From the NCBI GenBank assembly GCA_963823675.1, contig CAWGMT010000025.1:310001-374000 (forward strand): 64,000 nt of DNA, in the 5' to 3' direction. Below the pieces are notes generated by a model. That model was not told where the DNA came from. It made no database searches and saw nothing but the letters and a program-made list of their open reading frames with translations. The DNA comes from CAWGMT01 sp963823675 (GTDB lineage Bacteria; Planctomycetota; Planctomycetia; Isosphaerales; Isosphaeraceae). Made by a program: the position numbers and the translations under genes. Positions 8,705-18,248 of the stretch are shown in pieces (the first letter of the stretch is position 1; every line of letters starts with the position of its first letter).

Positions 8705-9763
8705 TTATTCGCCCCCCGGTGAGACCGCCAGCGCCCGAGCCGGAGCCGAAAGCGAACCCGGCGTCAGCGACGATTCGGCCCGGCTGGCCAGGAGATCGAT
8801 GAGTCGATGGATCAGTTGGGGGATCCCCTGCCCCGTGACGGCGGAAATCGCCACGACATCCCGGCCCAGCTCGCGCGAAATTCGCGCGCGGGCGTCCTCG
8901 GCCCCGGTGACGTCCATCTTGGTGACGACAACCAGTTCGGGCCGCTCGGCCAGCGATGGACTGTATTGCGCCAGCTCGTTGCGAATCGTCCGGTAATTCG
9001 CGACCGGGTCGGAGCCGTCGATCGGGACGGCCTCGATCAGGTGCGCCAGGAGCGAAGTCCGCTCGACGTGGCGGAGGAATTCATGGCCCAGGCCGTGACC
9101 GGCGTGCGCACCCTCGATCAAGCCGGGAATGTCGGCCACGACAAACGCGTGGTCGGACGTGACGACCGTGCCCAGGTTGGGATACTTGGTGGTGAAGGGG
9201 TAATCGGCGATCTCGGGATGAGCACGCGAGATGCGCGACAGGAGCGTCGACTTGCCCGCGTTGGGAAGCCCGATCAAGCCCACGTCGGCAATGACTTTCA
9301 GCTCGAGTGTGATCCACCGCTCCTCGCCGGGAAGACCCTTCTCGAACCGCCGGGGAGCACGATTGGTCGCCGACTTGAAGTGGGCGTTGCCGTGTCCGCC
9401 GCGGCCGCCCCGGGCCACGATGACCTCGTCGCCGGGCGCTTTGAGATCGCCGAGCAGGTGCCCGCGATCGCGGTCCCGCACCAGGGTCCCCGGCGCCACG
9501 TCGATAATCAGGTCGGCTCCCCCCCGGCCGAAGCAGTCGGATCCCGTGCCGTGATCGCCGCGGTCCGCCCTCCAGTGCCGTTGATGGGATAGATGAGCGA
9601 GGTTGCTGCATCCCTCGGCCACCCGGACGACCACACTGCCCCCATGGCCGCCATCACCCCCGTTCGGCCCGCCGCGCGGCGCGTACTTTTCCCGGCGAAA
9701 GCTGAGGCATCCGTCGCCACCCGCGCCCCCTCGCACAAAAATCGTGACTCGATCGACAAACAT
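8705..9763 (-). CDS. obgE: Obg/CgtA ribosome-assembly GTPase
   Basis: The 352-residue product starts with the glycine-rich Obg fold (MFVDRVTIFVRGGAGGDGCLSFRREKYAPRGGP and several GG repeats to about residue 155). The G domain has GLPNAGKSTLL, the DYPFTT switch, DIPGLIEGA, and TKMD. Obg binds the large ribosomal subunit late in assembly and links growth to stress. There is no long C-terminal OCT-type extension; only about 25 low-complexity residues follow the G domain. The gene lies between rpmA upstream and coaX downstream on the minus strand. Confidence 0.95.
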   Translation of the reverse strand: MFVDRVTIFVRGGAGGDGCLSFRREKYAPRGGPNGGDGGHGGSVVVRVAEGCSNLAHLSHQRHWRADRGDHGTGSDCFGRGGADLIIDVAPGTLVRDRDRGHLLGDLKAPGDEVIVARGGRGGHGNAHFKSATNRAPRRFEKGLPGEERWITLELKVIADVGLIGLPNAGKSTLLSRISRAHPEIADYPFTTKYPNLGTVVTSDHAFVVADIPGLIEGAHAGHGLGHEFLRHVERTSLLAHLIEAVPIDGSDPVANYRTIRNELAQYSPSLAERPELVVVTKMDVTGAEDARARISRELGRDVVAISAVTGQGIPQLIHRLIDLLASRAESSLTPGSLSAPARALAVSPGGE

Positions 9764-9835
9764 GAACTACGGTCACCCAGAACGTTGCCCTGGGCCATCC
9801 TGTTCCGGGCCCGTCGGGGCCGGGACGAAAAGGCG

Positions 9836-10102
9836 TCACTTTCCCGCCGGCATCTGGGCGAGCGGGAGCACGTTGATCCGCTGCCCTCCCTGGTCGAAGT
9901 GGACCTTGCCCTCGATCAACGAGAAAATCGTCCAGTCGCGGCCGACTCCCACGTTCTTGCCCGGATGCCACCTGGTTCCACGCTGACGGCAAAGGATGCT
10001 GCCCGGCTTGGCGAGCTGACCGCCAAACAGCTTGATGCCCAGCATCTGAGGATTCGAGTCGCGGCCGTTACGGCTCGATCCTTGTCCCTTTTTGTGAGCC
10101 AT
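9836..10102 (-). CDS. rpmA: 50S ribosomal protein L27
   Basis: This 88-residue protein begins MAHKKGQGSSRNGRDSNPQ and contains LGIKLFGGQ and the conserved IL.RQRGTRWHPG.NVG.GRDWTIFSLIEGKVHF core of bacterial L27. The N-terminus, which reaches the peptidyl-transferase centre, is intact. In many bacteria rpmA follows rplU (L21) and precedes obgE. Here obgE follows as expected, but rplU is absent: upstream lies the divergent queC. Confidence 0.95.
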   Translation of the reverse strand: MAHKKGQGSSRNGRDSNPQMLGIKLFGGQLAKPGSILCRQRGTRWHPGKNVGVGRDWTIFSLIEGKVHFDQGGQRINVLPLAQMPAGK

Positions 10103-10197
10103 GAGTCGAGTTTCTCCCGTGCTTGTGTTTTGAGTTTCAATCCTTGAGGATAGCGGAACGTCGAAAGCGCAGGCAAGACCGGATCGGAGTTCTGATC

Positions 10198-10882
10198 ATG
10201 CACCCAAATCGGCCGGCGGTAATTCTGGTAAGCGGCGGACTCGACTCAGCCACAGCCCTGGCAGCGGCAAAACATGCGGGTTTTGAGCTGAACGCCTTGA
10301 CCATCAACTACGGCCAGCGGCATGCCGTCGAGATCGAGGCCGCCCGCCGGGTCGCGCGCGCCATTGGAACCGCTCGCCACGTCGAGCTCCAGATCGACCT
10401 CCGCGGCTTCGGCGGGAGCGCACTTCTCTCGGATCAAGAAGTTCCCAAGGATCGAACCACCCAGGACATCGCCCACGGAATCCCGTCACTTACGTTCCGG
10501 CCCGAAACACCGTCTTCCTCGCGCTTGCACTCGCCTGGGCCGAGACCCTCGGAGCATTCGACCTGTTCATCGGAGCCAATTGCGTCGACTACTCAGGATA
10601 CCCAGATTGCCGCCCGGAGTATCTTCGAGCGTTCGAGGCGCTCGCCAATCTGGCGACTCGCGCCGGGGTCGAGGAAGCGGGCAAGTTCCAGGTTCATTCG
10701 CCGTTGCTCATGCTGACCAAGGAGCAGATCATCGGCGCGGATTGGAGCTGGGCGTCGATTACAGCCTCACGCACAGTTGCTACGACCCGACTCCCGGCGG
10801 GCTCGCTTGTGGACGATGCGACGCATGCCAGATCCGCTGCTTGGCCTTCGAGCGGCTGGGGCTAGTGGATCCGATACGGTAC
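10198..10882 (+). pseudogene. queC: 7-cyano-7-deazaguanine synthase, interrupted by two single-base deletions
   Basis: QueC makes preQ0, the precursor of queuosine. Frame 1 starts at ATG 10198 and gives the PP-loop ATPase motif VILVSGGLDSATALAAAK and the LTINYGQRH segment. Near 10484 the frame drops one base; the reading continues as VTYVPARNTVFLALALAWAE and the GANCVDYSGYPDCRP segment. Near 10735 a second base is missing, after which RGLELGVDYSLTHSCYDP and the zinc-binding GRCDACQIRC follow. All conserved motifs are present, only split over three frames. The natural stop after DPIRY is also not seen; the frame runs on to 11032. Either a recent pseudogene or assembly error. Confidence 0.82.
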
Positions 10883-10897
10883 GTTCGACTCAATTTC

Positions 10898-11743
10898 TCA
10901 CCAGTAGACCCATTCGTAAGGTGGGTCGCTGAGCTCGATCTCTTTTTCGTGGACACTCCGTTCGTCGCCCCGGCGGATGAAATCGATCCGGAGGGTCTTG
11001 TACTTGACGGTCGGTTTGCCGCCGCTGGGTGACGGTGTTTCCTTGTAGCCGTCGGAGAGCCCGCGCACGTAGATGCTGAATCGGTCAGACTTGAAATCCC
11101 AGTTCTCCCACACAGAAACCCCGTAGACGGCGTCGTCAACATCGGGTTTGGTGCTGGGAGGGATGATACCCATGATATTGACCGCCCCCAAAACCGGAAT
11201 GGTGGCGTCCTCACGGGCCTGGATCAGCGAAATCGCCTCGGGTATGACACTGTCTTCGAACCGCTTGCCATCTTCGTTGACCATGATGAATTGCGGAACG
11301 AAGACCCGCGGCTTGCCGGTCCGATTCGCGACCTTGTAATAGAGGTAGTAAACCTGGCGGCGTCCCTTGCCGGGAATATCGACAGTCTTGATGCGCAGGG
11401 GCTTGAAAGCGAAATCGAGCACCCAGATTCCGTCCTTATCGCGCGGCAAGAGGGCCGTGTTCACCATCTGCACGTTGAACGAACGGCGGTCGTGCGGCAC
11501 CGGGATCGTGTGCAGGACCGGAACCAGCGTCACTTCAGGGATTTCAGGCGGATGGGCGAGCGGTTCATTCTGGCCGCCGGCGGCCGGTGGTGCCGCCTCC
11601 GCCGGTGGATTCCCGTTCTTTTTTTCCTCCTGGGCCCAGCACCACCTTGGTGCCCCGGCGGTCAGCACCAGCACCGCCGGCAATAAAAATCGAGTCAATC
11701 CGCTGGCGGGCTCGAGACCCGCTTTTCGCGCACGAGTGGACAC
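10898..11743 (-). CDS. Exported protein of unknown function
   Basis: The 281-residue product starts at a GTG and has a basic N-terminus, a hydrophobic stretch (RFLLPAVLVLTAGAP) and an Ala-x-Ala-like cleavage region (CWAQEE), so it is probably exported. A Pro/Ala/Glu-rich linker follows, then a compact domain of alternating strands (IWVLDFAFKPLRIKTVDIP, VYYLYYKVANRTGKPRVFVPQFIMV). The mention of a K-V-x-N-R-T-G pattern suggests a beta-sandwich, but I do not recognise a named family. Its 3' end overlaps the read-through frame of queC, which is on the other strand. Confidence 0.7.
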   Translation of the reverse strand: MSTRARKAGLEPASGLTRFLLPAVLVLTAGAPRWCWAQEEKKNGNPPAEAAPPAAGGQNEPLAHPPEIPEVTLVPVLHTIPVPHDRRSFNVQMVNTALLPRDKDGIWVLDFAFKPLRIKTVDIPGKGRRQVYYLYYKVANRTGKPRVFVPQFIMVNEDGKRFEDSVIPEAISLIQAREDATIPVLGAVNIMGIIPPSTKPDVDDAVYGVSVWENWDFKSDRFSIYVRGLSDGYKETPSPSGGKPTVKYKTLRIDFIRRGDERSVHEKEIELSDPPYEWVYW

Positions 11744-11994
11744 GGGATTATCTCCCCATCGTTGGGTGAGCTATTGCTCTGGCCGAAAAGTCCGCTGCGT
11801 CGGTACCGAGGCCGGAAATGAGAGAAAAGGGGTACCCATATCTCATTGGGCCGGAATTAACCAAATTCGTCAAGCCATTTTTCTCGCTTCTGGAAATGTA
11901 GCGAAAACGGTTAAGATAAACAAACCATCTGGCGCACGGTTCTCGATGTGGAACGTCGGCAGCCAGGGTTGAAAGGATTGAAACGGTTTTTACA

Positions 11995-13080
11995 ATGAAG
12001 CGGGGAAGTCGTACGCAAACGCATGGCCGTGTTCGAGGTTGGGGGGGCGGTGAACTCGTGCGCTGGTTCTTCAGTTCGTTGATGGCGAGCTTGCTCGGCT
12101 TGTCGGTGTCTCCGGCCTTCGGGGCGGCCGGGTTCGAGACGGTGATCCTGAAAGACGGGCAGCGCGTGATCGGCGAGGTCGTCGCGGAAAAGCCGGGTGC
12201 GCTTTACATCGATCTCGGCTACGACCTCCTGAGGGTGCCGCGCGATCAGGTTCTGCGCCGCTTGAAAGGGGAAGAGGCCGGTGCGAGCACTCCCAGAGCG
12301 GGCGGGGGAGTGGAGTTGCACGCGTCGGGGTTTTACAGCTCGGGCGTGCTGCGGCCATCACCGGTCAAGGACCTGGTCGGCAAGTTTGGCGAGGCGGTGA
12401 TATCGATCGAGACGCCGTCGTCGAAAGGATCGGGATTCATCATCAACGACCAGGGTTGCGCCATAACCAATGCGCACGTGATCCAGGGCGAAACCCGAAT
12501 CTCGGCGATCCTCTACCAGAATGTTCCGGGCGGCTTCGCGCGGCGACGCGTCGAGGATGTGGAAATCCTGGCAATCAATTCGTTCTTTGATCTGGCTCTC
12601 CTGCGGCTGCCTCTGCCCGCCGACCTGAAACCGAGCCACGTCGTGCTGGGTAATGATGACGACGTCAATGCCGGCGAAGGCGTCTTCGCTGTCGGCAACC
12701 CCTTCGGCCTGGAACGATCGGTCTCGCAAGGGATCGTCAGCAATCGCAGCCGCAATATCGAAGGCCAGCTCTATCTCCAGACCGATACGGCGATCAATCC
12801 GGGCAATTCGGGCGGGCCACTCTTCAATCAGCGCGGCGAGGTGATCGGCGTGACGAGCCTGGGCGCCCGAGCGTCGGTGGCCGACAATCTGGCCTTCGCC
12901 ATCCCGGTGGCCTACGTCAAGGAATTCATCAATCATCGCGAAGCGTTTGCATTTGATAAAGCCAATCCCAATACCGGTTATCGCTATGTCGACCCGCCGC
13001 GCCGGCTCGATCCGAATCAACCGGAGGGATTGAAGGATCGAGGCAGCGGCCCCAGGACGCGGGCGAAGCCCGGTGGATAA
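11995..13080 (+). CDS. Exported trypsin-like serine protease (HtrA/DegP-type domain)
   Basis: This 361-residue protein has a hydrophobic signal segment (residues 23-44), then a small domain typical of planctomycetes (VILKDGQRVIGEVV...LRVPRDQVLRRL). The protease domain covers about residues 130-310. The catalytic triad is visible: His161 in ITNAHVI, Asp199 in FFDLALLRLP and Ser272 in NPGNSGGPLFN. No PDZ domain follows, so it is shorter than DegP and may act as a simple periplasmic protease. The C-terminal 40 residues are Arg/Pro-rich. It stands alone, with a low-GC leader of about 250 bases upstream that probably carries its promoter. Confidence 0.88.
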   Translation: MKRGSRTQTHGRVRGWGGGELVRWFFSSLMASLLGLSVSPAFGAAGFETVILKDGQRVIGEVVAEKPGALYIDLGYDLLRVPRDQVLRRLKGEEAGASTPRAGGGVELHASGFYSSGVLRPSPVKDLVGKFGEAVISIETPSSKGSGFIINDQGCAITNAHVIQGETRISAILYQNVPGGFARRRVEDVEILAINSFFDLALLRLPLPADLKPSHVVLGNDDDVNAGEGVFAVGNPFGLERSVSQGIVSNRSRNIEGQLYLQTDTAINPGNSGGPLFNQRGEVIGVTSLGARASVADNLAFAIPVAYVKEFINHREAFAFDKANPNTGYRYVDPPRRLDPNQPEGLKDRGSGPRTRAKPGG

Positions 13081-13322
13081 CCGCCACTTCCAAGCGGCCA
13101 CGCAGGCTGGGTGGATCGTTACGAACGAATGGTTGATCGGGTGTTGATCGATACGCAGGAAGTCGAGTTGGTATGGATATCAATAGGCTCGTCGGTCACC
13201 GCCGACGTCGCGCCAGGCTTGTTGCCTGGAGTGCGGTGTGCAAGTTCTCCCCGGTAACTAGGCCGGCGGCTTGATCGTTTCCCTGGGCCGGTGAGCCCTT
13301 GATCCCTGGAAGGGAGTATTCC

Positions 13323-15176
13323 GTGCTTTACACAGCGAACCGGGCAATCGGTCGCCTGGGTTTTATCGTATGGCTGGGCGTCCTCGGTCTGGCGGGATTG
13401 CCTCAAGGCTCGGCGGTGGCCGCGGCGCCCCCCGAGCGGGTTCTGCCCGAGAACACGATTCTCTTGTTCAAGATGAACAACGCCAAGGAGTTCCGCGAGT
13501 CATTCCGCCAGAGCCAGTACGGTCAGCTCTGGAACGACTCCGGCTTGAAGGAATTCAAGGAAGAGCTCTCCCAGAGAATCAACGACGCCAGCAAGTCGAT
13601 TCGGGAACGAATCGGCATGAGCATCGGCGAGATCCTGGCAATTCCCCAGGGTACCGTCGGCATCGCCGCGATCTATCGCGAAGAGGCCAAGAGCCCGCTT
13701 TCTTTTGTCGTCCTCGCCGACGCCGGCGAGAACGCCAAGAAAATGGAGGACCTGCTGGACCGGGCCTCCAAACAGAGCGAAGAGTCCGGCGCGAAGGTCT
13801 CGACCGAATCGTTCAGCGGCATGACCCTGCACATCATTCAGCCGCCGCCACGCAAGGATCCGGAACCGGCCGACAAGGAGAAAGAAAGCGCCGCACCGCG
13901 CCCGCCGATCGTGTGGACCAATTCGGGAAGCGACTTCTTCGTCGGAACCGATGTGGAGATCGTCAAGGACCTGGTGGCGCACCGCGATGGCCGTGATAAT
14001 TCGCTCGCCGCCACCGACGCGTTCTCCCGGACGGTAGCCAAGATCAATGCAGGCACCGCGCAGGCGACCTGGTTCATCGACCTTGCCAAGGTGATCAAGG
14101 TCGCAATCAAAATGAACGCCCGGGGAGCCGAGGCGGACGCTCAACAAAACGAGGTGCTGGCCCAGGAGCTGGGCGTACTCGGCAAGAACGGCCTCAAGTC
14201 GGTCGGCGGCTGCATCACTCTGGGCTCGGGCGCTTACGATAGCGTCACCAAAACCTTCTTCCTCGCCCCCAGACCGGTTGACGGCCTGCTCAAGATCTTC
14301 TCCCTGCCACCCATTTCGCTTCGCCCCGAGTCCTGGGTGCCCGCTACCGTCGCCAGCTACCAGACAATCAGCTTCGATCTCGACAACGCCTACAAAGGCC
14401 TCGAAGACTTGGTCAACAAGTTCCAACCGGGCATGATCAACATCCTCGAACAGCAGCTCGTCGGCCCCAACGGTGGGCCACCGCTGAGCCTGAAGAACGA
14501 CGTCTTCGGGCCCATCGGCGATCGCATCACGATCATCAGCGACTTCAAGAAGCCGATCAAGGAGGACAGTCAAAGGGTGCTCCTGGCCGTCCACCTGGAA
14601 GACGCCAAGGCGTTCCAGAACACGCTCAACCAGATCTTGACTCTGACGGGCGCCGACCCCGCCAAACGCGAGTTCCAGGGAACCACGATCTATGATTTCC
14701 AGGTCGGCAACCTGGCCAATAATCCGGCTGCTCCCGACGTCAACCTCCAGGCGATCCGGGGGCCGATCAGTCTGGCCGTCGCCAAGGACACCTTCTTCGT
14801 GACAACCAGCACCGCACTCCTCGAGCAGGTTCTCCGGCCGGGCAACACGACTCTTGCCGACAGCAATGCCTATCAGGCTGTCGCCAAGGAAATCCCCGAG
14901 AAGGCCAGCGGCATGAACTACGTCCGACCCGACGAACAGGCCCGGCTTTCCTACGATATGGTCAAGACCGGCCAGTTCGAGAAGGTGATCCAGCAGGCCG
15001 CCGCCGGAGCACGCAACGGCCGGGAACTGCCCAGCCTCGACAAGCTCATTCCCACCGACAAGCTCCCGGAATTCGCTCTCTTCGCCAAGTATCTCTCGCT
15101 CGGCGGGGGCTACAGCGTGATGGATGAAGACGGCTTCGTCATGACCTCCTTCACGTTGCGGCGCAATAACCCGTAA
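13323..15176 (+). CDS. Exported 618-residue protein of unknown function
   Basis: I place the start at GTG 13323 because GGAAGGGAG lies six bases upstream and the product then opens with a clean signal peptide (FIVWLGVLGLAGLPQGSAVAAA). The mature part contains a repeated pattern of helix then strand (ENTILLFKMNNAKEFRESF, LSFVVLADAGENAKKMEDLLD, RVLLAVHLEDAKAFQNTLNQ) resembling DUF3352-type proteins, which have two or more such modules. Single-letter features such as FVGTDVEIVKDLVAHRDG support a globular extracytoplasmic protein. No catalytic motif is evident. Confidence 0.75.
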   Translation: MLYTANRAIGRLGFIVWLGVLGLAGLPQGSAVAAAPPERVLPENTILLFKMNNAKEFRESFRQSQYGQLWNDSGLKEFKEELSQRINDASKSIRERIGMSIGEILAIPQGTVGIAAIYREEAKSPLSFVVLADAGENAKKMEDLLDRASKQSEESGAKVSTESFSGMTLHIIQPPPRKDPEPADKEKESAAPRPPIVWTNSGSDFFVGTDVEIVKDLVAHRDGRDNSLAATDAFSRTVAKINAGTAQATWFIDLAKVIKVAIKMNARGAEADAQQNEVLAQELGVLGKNGLKSVGGCITLGSGAYDSVTKTFFLAPRPVDGLLKIFSLPPISLRPESWVPATVASYQTISFDLDNAYKGLEDLVNKFQPGMINILEQQLVGPNGGPPLSLKNDVFGPIGDRITIISDFKKPIKEDSQRVLLAVHLEDAKAFQNTLNQILTLTGADPAKREFQGTTIYDFQVGNLANNPAAPDVNLQAIRGPISLAVAKDTFFVTTSTALLEQVLRPGNTTLADSNAYQAVAKEIPEKASGMNYVRPDEQARLSYDMVKTGQFEKVIQQAAAGARNGRELPSLDKLIPTDKLPEFALFAKYLSLGGGYSVMDEDGFVMTSFTLRRNNP

Positions 15177-15198
15177 AGTGCGATCCGAAGCAGAGTCT

Positions 15199-15360
15199 AG
15201 TCGGAAGAGGATTAGGATTGGCCGGAAGAAGATTAAGATTAGGATTAAGATTAGGATTGAGACGAAGAGCCGAACCTAGCTCCGCGATTGAGTCTTGCTC
15301 TTCTTCCTGTTCCTAATCTTAATCCTAATCTTGATCCTAATCTTAATCGTTCTCGTAATC
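15199..15360. repeat. Low-complexity inverted repeat made of GATTAGGATTAA-type words
   Basis: Reiterated GATTAAGATTAGGATTAAG words at about 15228-15260 are matched in reverse by CCTAATCTTAATCC words at about 15310-15350. The arms can form a long imperfect hairpin that follows the stop of the exported protein and precedes uvrA. It could end transcription, and it may be one of the word-repeat families seen elsewhere in the window. Confidence 0.7.
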
Positions 15361-15434
15361 TAAACGCTGCTCTCCCTGGGCCGGTCGCGGTACCTCCGTC
15401 TGGCGCCCTGTGCGAGAATCCCGATAAGGAACCC

Positions 15435-18248
15435 GTGTCGACCACGCCCGCCGCAAATTCCCAGCGCACAATCTCCCTGCGCGGCGTCCGGACCCACAAT
15501 CTCAAGAACATCGATCTCGAACTGCCTCTCGACGGCCTGGTCGTCGTGACCGGCGTCAGCGGAGCCGGCAAGAGCTCGCTGGCACTCGACACCCTATACG
15601 CCGAAGGACAGCGGCGCTACGTCGAAACGTTTTCGCCGTACGCGCGCCAGTTTCTCGATAAGCTCGACAAGCCCGATGCCGACCAAGTCGCGGGAATCCC
15701 CGCGGCAATCGCCGTCGGTCAATCCCATGGGCGGCATTCCAGCCGCAGCACCGTCGGGACCATCACCGAGATCCACGACGCCCTGGGGCTGCTCTATGCC
15801 CGAACCGGCCAGGTCTTCTGCCGCCGGTGCGGCCTGCACCTCGCGCCCGCCTCGCCCATGATGGTCTCCCGGGCGGTGGATGCTCTCCCTGATGGAGCTC
15901 GGTACGAGATCGCTTTCCCCGTCGAGATCCAGCGGGCGACCGACGGCGCGGCCCTGCTCGACTCGCTGCGGCGCGAGGGATTCACCAGAGCGCGCATCGC
16001 CGGAGAGGCAATGTCGCTCGACGATCCGAGCATTTGTCCTTCGCTGCCCCAGGAAGGCTCGATCGATGTCATCGTCGATCGACTGATCCGAGGCCGGGAC
16101 GCACCGGCGCGCCGGGCCGATTCGATCGAAACCGCGTTCCAGAAGGGGCTGAACCGCTGCCGGATCTGGACCGAGGGCCAGACGTACACCTACGTCCGCG
16201 GCTGGCGCTGTAGCCGCTGCGGAACCGATCACCGTCAACCCGAGCCCAACCTCTTCCGCTACACCAGCGCAATCGGGGCCTGCCCGGATTGCGAGGGCTC
16301 GGGCCGTACGATCGAGCTCGACATGAGCCGCATCGTCCCCGATCCCGCTCGGTCGATCCGCGAGGGAGCGATCGCTGCCTGGACGACGCCCGCCCACCGC
16401 GAGGCCCTCGAGGCGCTGCTCGATATCGCGCCGTCCTCGGGCCTGCCCGTGGACGCGCCGTTTTCGCGGCTGACGGCCGCGCAGGTCGAGCTAATTGTCG
16501 AGGGGGCTCCGGGCGCGGCATTTTCAGGGCTCAGGGGCTTCTTTCGCAGCCTCGAGCGCCGCTCCCACAAGGTGCACGTCCGGGCGTTCCTCAATCGCTG
16601 GAGACGCTTGCAGAACTGCCCGGCATGCAAGGGCGCGCGCCTTCGGCCCGAGGCCCTCGCGGTCAAGGTCGAGGGCCTGGACATCGCCGCTCTCTCCGCG
16701 CTGCCCATCCGCGCCGCGCGCACCTGGATTGCCGGGCTCTCGGACCTACGCTCGGGGCCAGCCGCCGCTGCCATTCTGGCCCGGGTCGACAACCGGCTGG
16801 ATTATCTGGCCGCGATGGGGCTGGACTATCTCACGCTTGATCGGCCGGCCAGGAGCCTCTCGGGCGGCGAGCTAAAGCGCGTCGTGCTCACCAAGGCCCT
16901 GTCGTCCGGGCTGGTCAATACCCTCTACGTCCTGGACGAGCCGACCGCCGGCCTTCACCCTTGCGAGGTCGGCCGCTTGATAACGATCTTGCACCGCCTC
17001 CGAGACCGTCGAAACACCATCGTGGTGGTGGAGCACGATCCGGACGTGATCCGCGCCTCGGATCACGTCATTGACCTGGGGCCGGGCCCCGGTGAGGCGG
17101 GCGGCCAGGTCCTCTACTCGGGCCCGCTCGCACCGTTCGCCGATACACAGGGCTCGGCCACCAGCGATTTCGTGTTCGGACGCAAGAGGGTGACGCCGCC
17201 CCAGAAGCGACGGTCGATCACGAGCCGGGCCGTTCACTTGCGCGGGGCTCGGGGAAACAATCTGAAATCGATCGACGTTTCATTCCCGCTGGGCGTACTT
17301 TGTGTCGTCACCGGTCCGAGTGGTTCGGGCAAGAGCACTCTGGTCGAGGAGACGCTTTTCCCCACGCTCTCGCATCAGCTAACCGGCGAGCCGATGACGG
17401 CCTTGCCCCACGACGGCGTGTCCAAGGCCGGCGATTTCTCCGACGTGGTGCTCCTCGACCAGTCGCCGCTTCTGCGTTCGGCTCGCTCGAACCCGGTGAC
17501 CTATCTCAAAGCGTTCGACGAGATCCGCAAGACCTTCGCCGCAACCCACGAGGCCAAGCTGCGGAACTACGACAGCGGCCGGTTCAGCTTCAATGTGGAG
17601 AAAGGCCGGTGCGATGCCTGCCAGGGAAACGGGTTCCTCACGATCGACATGCAGTTCCTGCCGGATGTGATGGTCCGCTGTCCCGAGTGCCATGGCACGC
17701 GATACCGGCCCGAGATTCTCGAAATCACCTACCGCGGCCGAAATATCGCGGAGGTCCTCGACCTCACGGTGCGCCAGGCCCTCGTTTTCTTCCGCCATCG
17801 CCCCAAAATCCAGGCCCGGCTGCGCCCGCTGCTCGAGATCGGGCTCGACTATCTGAGGCTCGGCCAGCCGGTCTCGACCCTCTCCGGCGGCGAGGCCCAG
17901 CGCCTGAAGCTCGCTGGCTTTTTGGCCCGGTCGACGGCCTCACTCGCGCGGGTCGCTCAGTCGCCCCACAGCCTCTTCCTGATCGACGAGCCGACCGCCG
18001 GCATGCATCCCCTCGATATTCTCAAGCTGCTCGATGTGCTCAATTCGCTAGTCGACCGCGGCCATTCCTTGATCGTCATCGAGCACAGCCCGGAAGTCAT
18101 GATCTCGGCAGACTGGATTATTGATCTTGGTCCAGGTGCGGGCGACGAGGGAGGCCGCGTGGTCGCGGCGGGAACGCCAGAAGAGGTCGCCAAATCGGGG
18201 ACAGCGACGGGTCAGGTGATCGAAAATGCGCTCGCGAGTGCGCGCTAG
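15435..18248 (+). CDS. uvrA: UvrA-family excinuclease ATPase
   Basis: From GTG 15435 (AAGGA four bases upstream) the protein has 937 residues, the normal UvrA length; an upstream open stretch only translates the GATTAGG-type repeat. It has two ABC ATPase halves: GVSGAGKSSLALDT with LSGGELKRVVL...YVLDEPTAGLHP, and GPSGSGKSTLVEET with LSGGEAQRLKL...FLIDEPTAGMHP. The zinc modules CSRCG...CPDCEGSG and CDACQGNG...CPECHGTRY are present. UvrA recognises DNA lesions and loads UvrB in nucleotide excision repair. The CRRCG module after RTGQVF and the SHGRHSSRSTVGT segment depart from the canonical protein, so it may be a UvrA paralogue. No uvrB or uvrC lies nearby. Confidence 0.87.
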   Translation: MSTTPAANSQRTISLRGVRTHNLKNIDLELPLDGLVVVTGVSGAGKSSLALDTLYAEGQRRYVETFSPYARQFLDKLDKPDADQVAGIPAAIAVGQSHGRHSSRSTVGTITEIHDALGLLYARTGQVFCRRCGLHLAPASPMMVSRAVDALPDGARYEIAFPVEIQRATDGAALLDSLRREGFTRARIAGEAMSLDDPSICPSLPQEGSIDVIVDRLIRGRDAPARRADSIETAFQKGLNRCRIWTEGQTYTYVRGWRCSRCGTDHRQPEPNLFRYTSAIGACPDCEGSGRTIELDMSRIVPDPARSIREGAIAAWTTPAHREALEALLDIAPSSGLPVDAPFSRLTAAQVELIVEGAPGAAFSGLRGFFRSLERRSHKVHVRAFLNRWRRLQNCPACKGARLRPEALAVKVEGLDIAALSALPIRAARTWIAGLSDLRSGPAAAAILARVDNRLDYLAAMGLDYLTLDRPARSLSGGELKRVVLTKALSSGLVNTLYVLDEPTAGLHPCEVGRLITILHRLRDRRNTIVVVEHDPDVIRASDHVIDLGPGPGEAGGQVLYSGPLAPFADTQGSATSDFVFGRKRVTPPQKRRSITSRAVHLRGARGNNLKSIDVSFPLGVLCVVTGPSGSGKSTLVEETLFPTLSHQLTGEPMTALPHDGVSKAGDFSDVVLLDQSPLLRSARSNPVTYLKAFDEIRKTFAATHEAKLRNYDSGRFSFNVEKGRCDACQGNGFLTIDMQFLPDVMVRCPECHGTRYRPEILEITYRGRNIAEVLDLTVRQALVFFRHRPKIQARLRPLLEIGLDYLRLGQPVSTLSGGEAQRLKLAGFLARSTASLARVAQSPHSLFLIDEPTAGMHPLDILKLLDVLNSLVDRGHSLIVIEHSPEVMISADWIIDLGPGAGDEGGRVVAAGTPEEVAKSGTATGQVIENALASAR

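Noticed and set aside
15288..15434. Longer N-terminus for UvrA
   Set aside because: The extra residues (NPNLDPNLN-type) translate the intergenic word repeat; GTG 15435 has a better site and gives the usual length.
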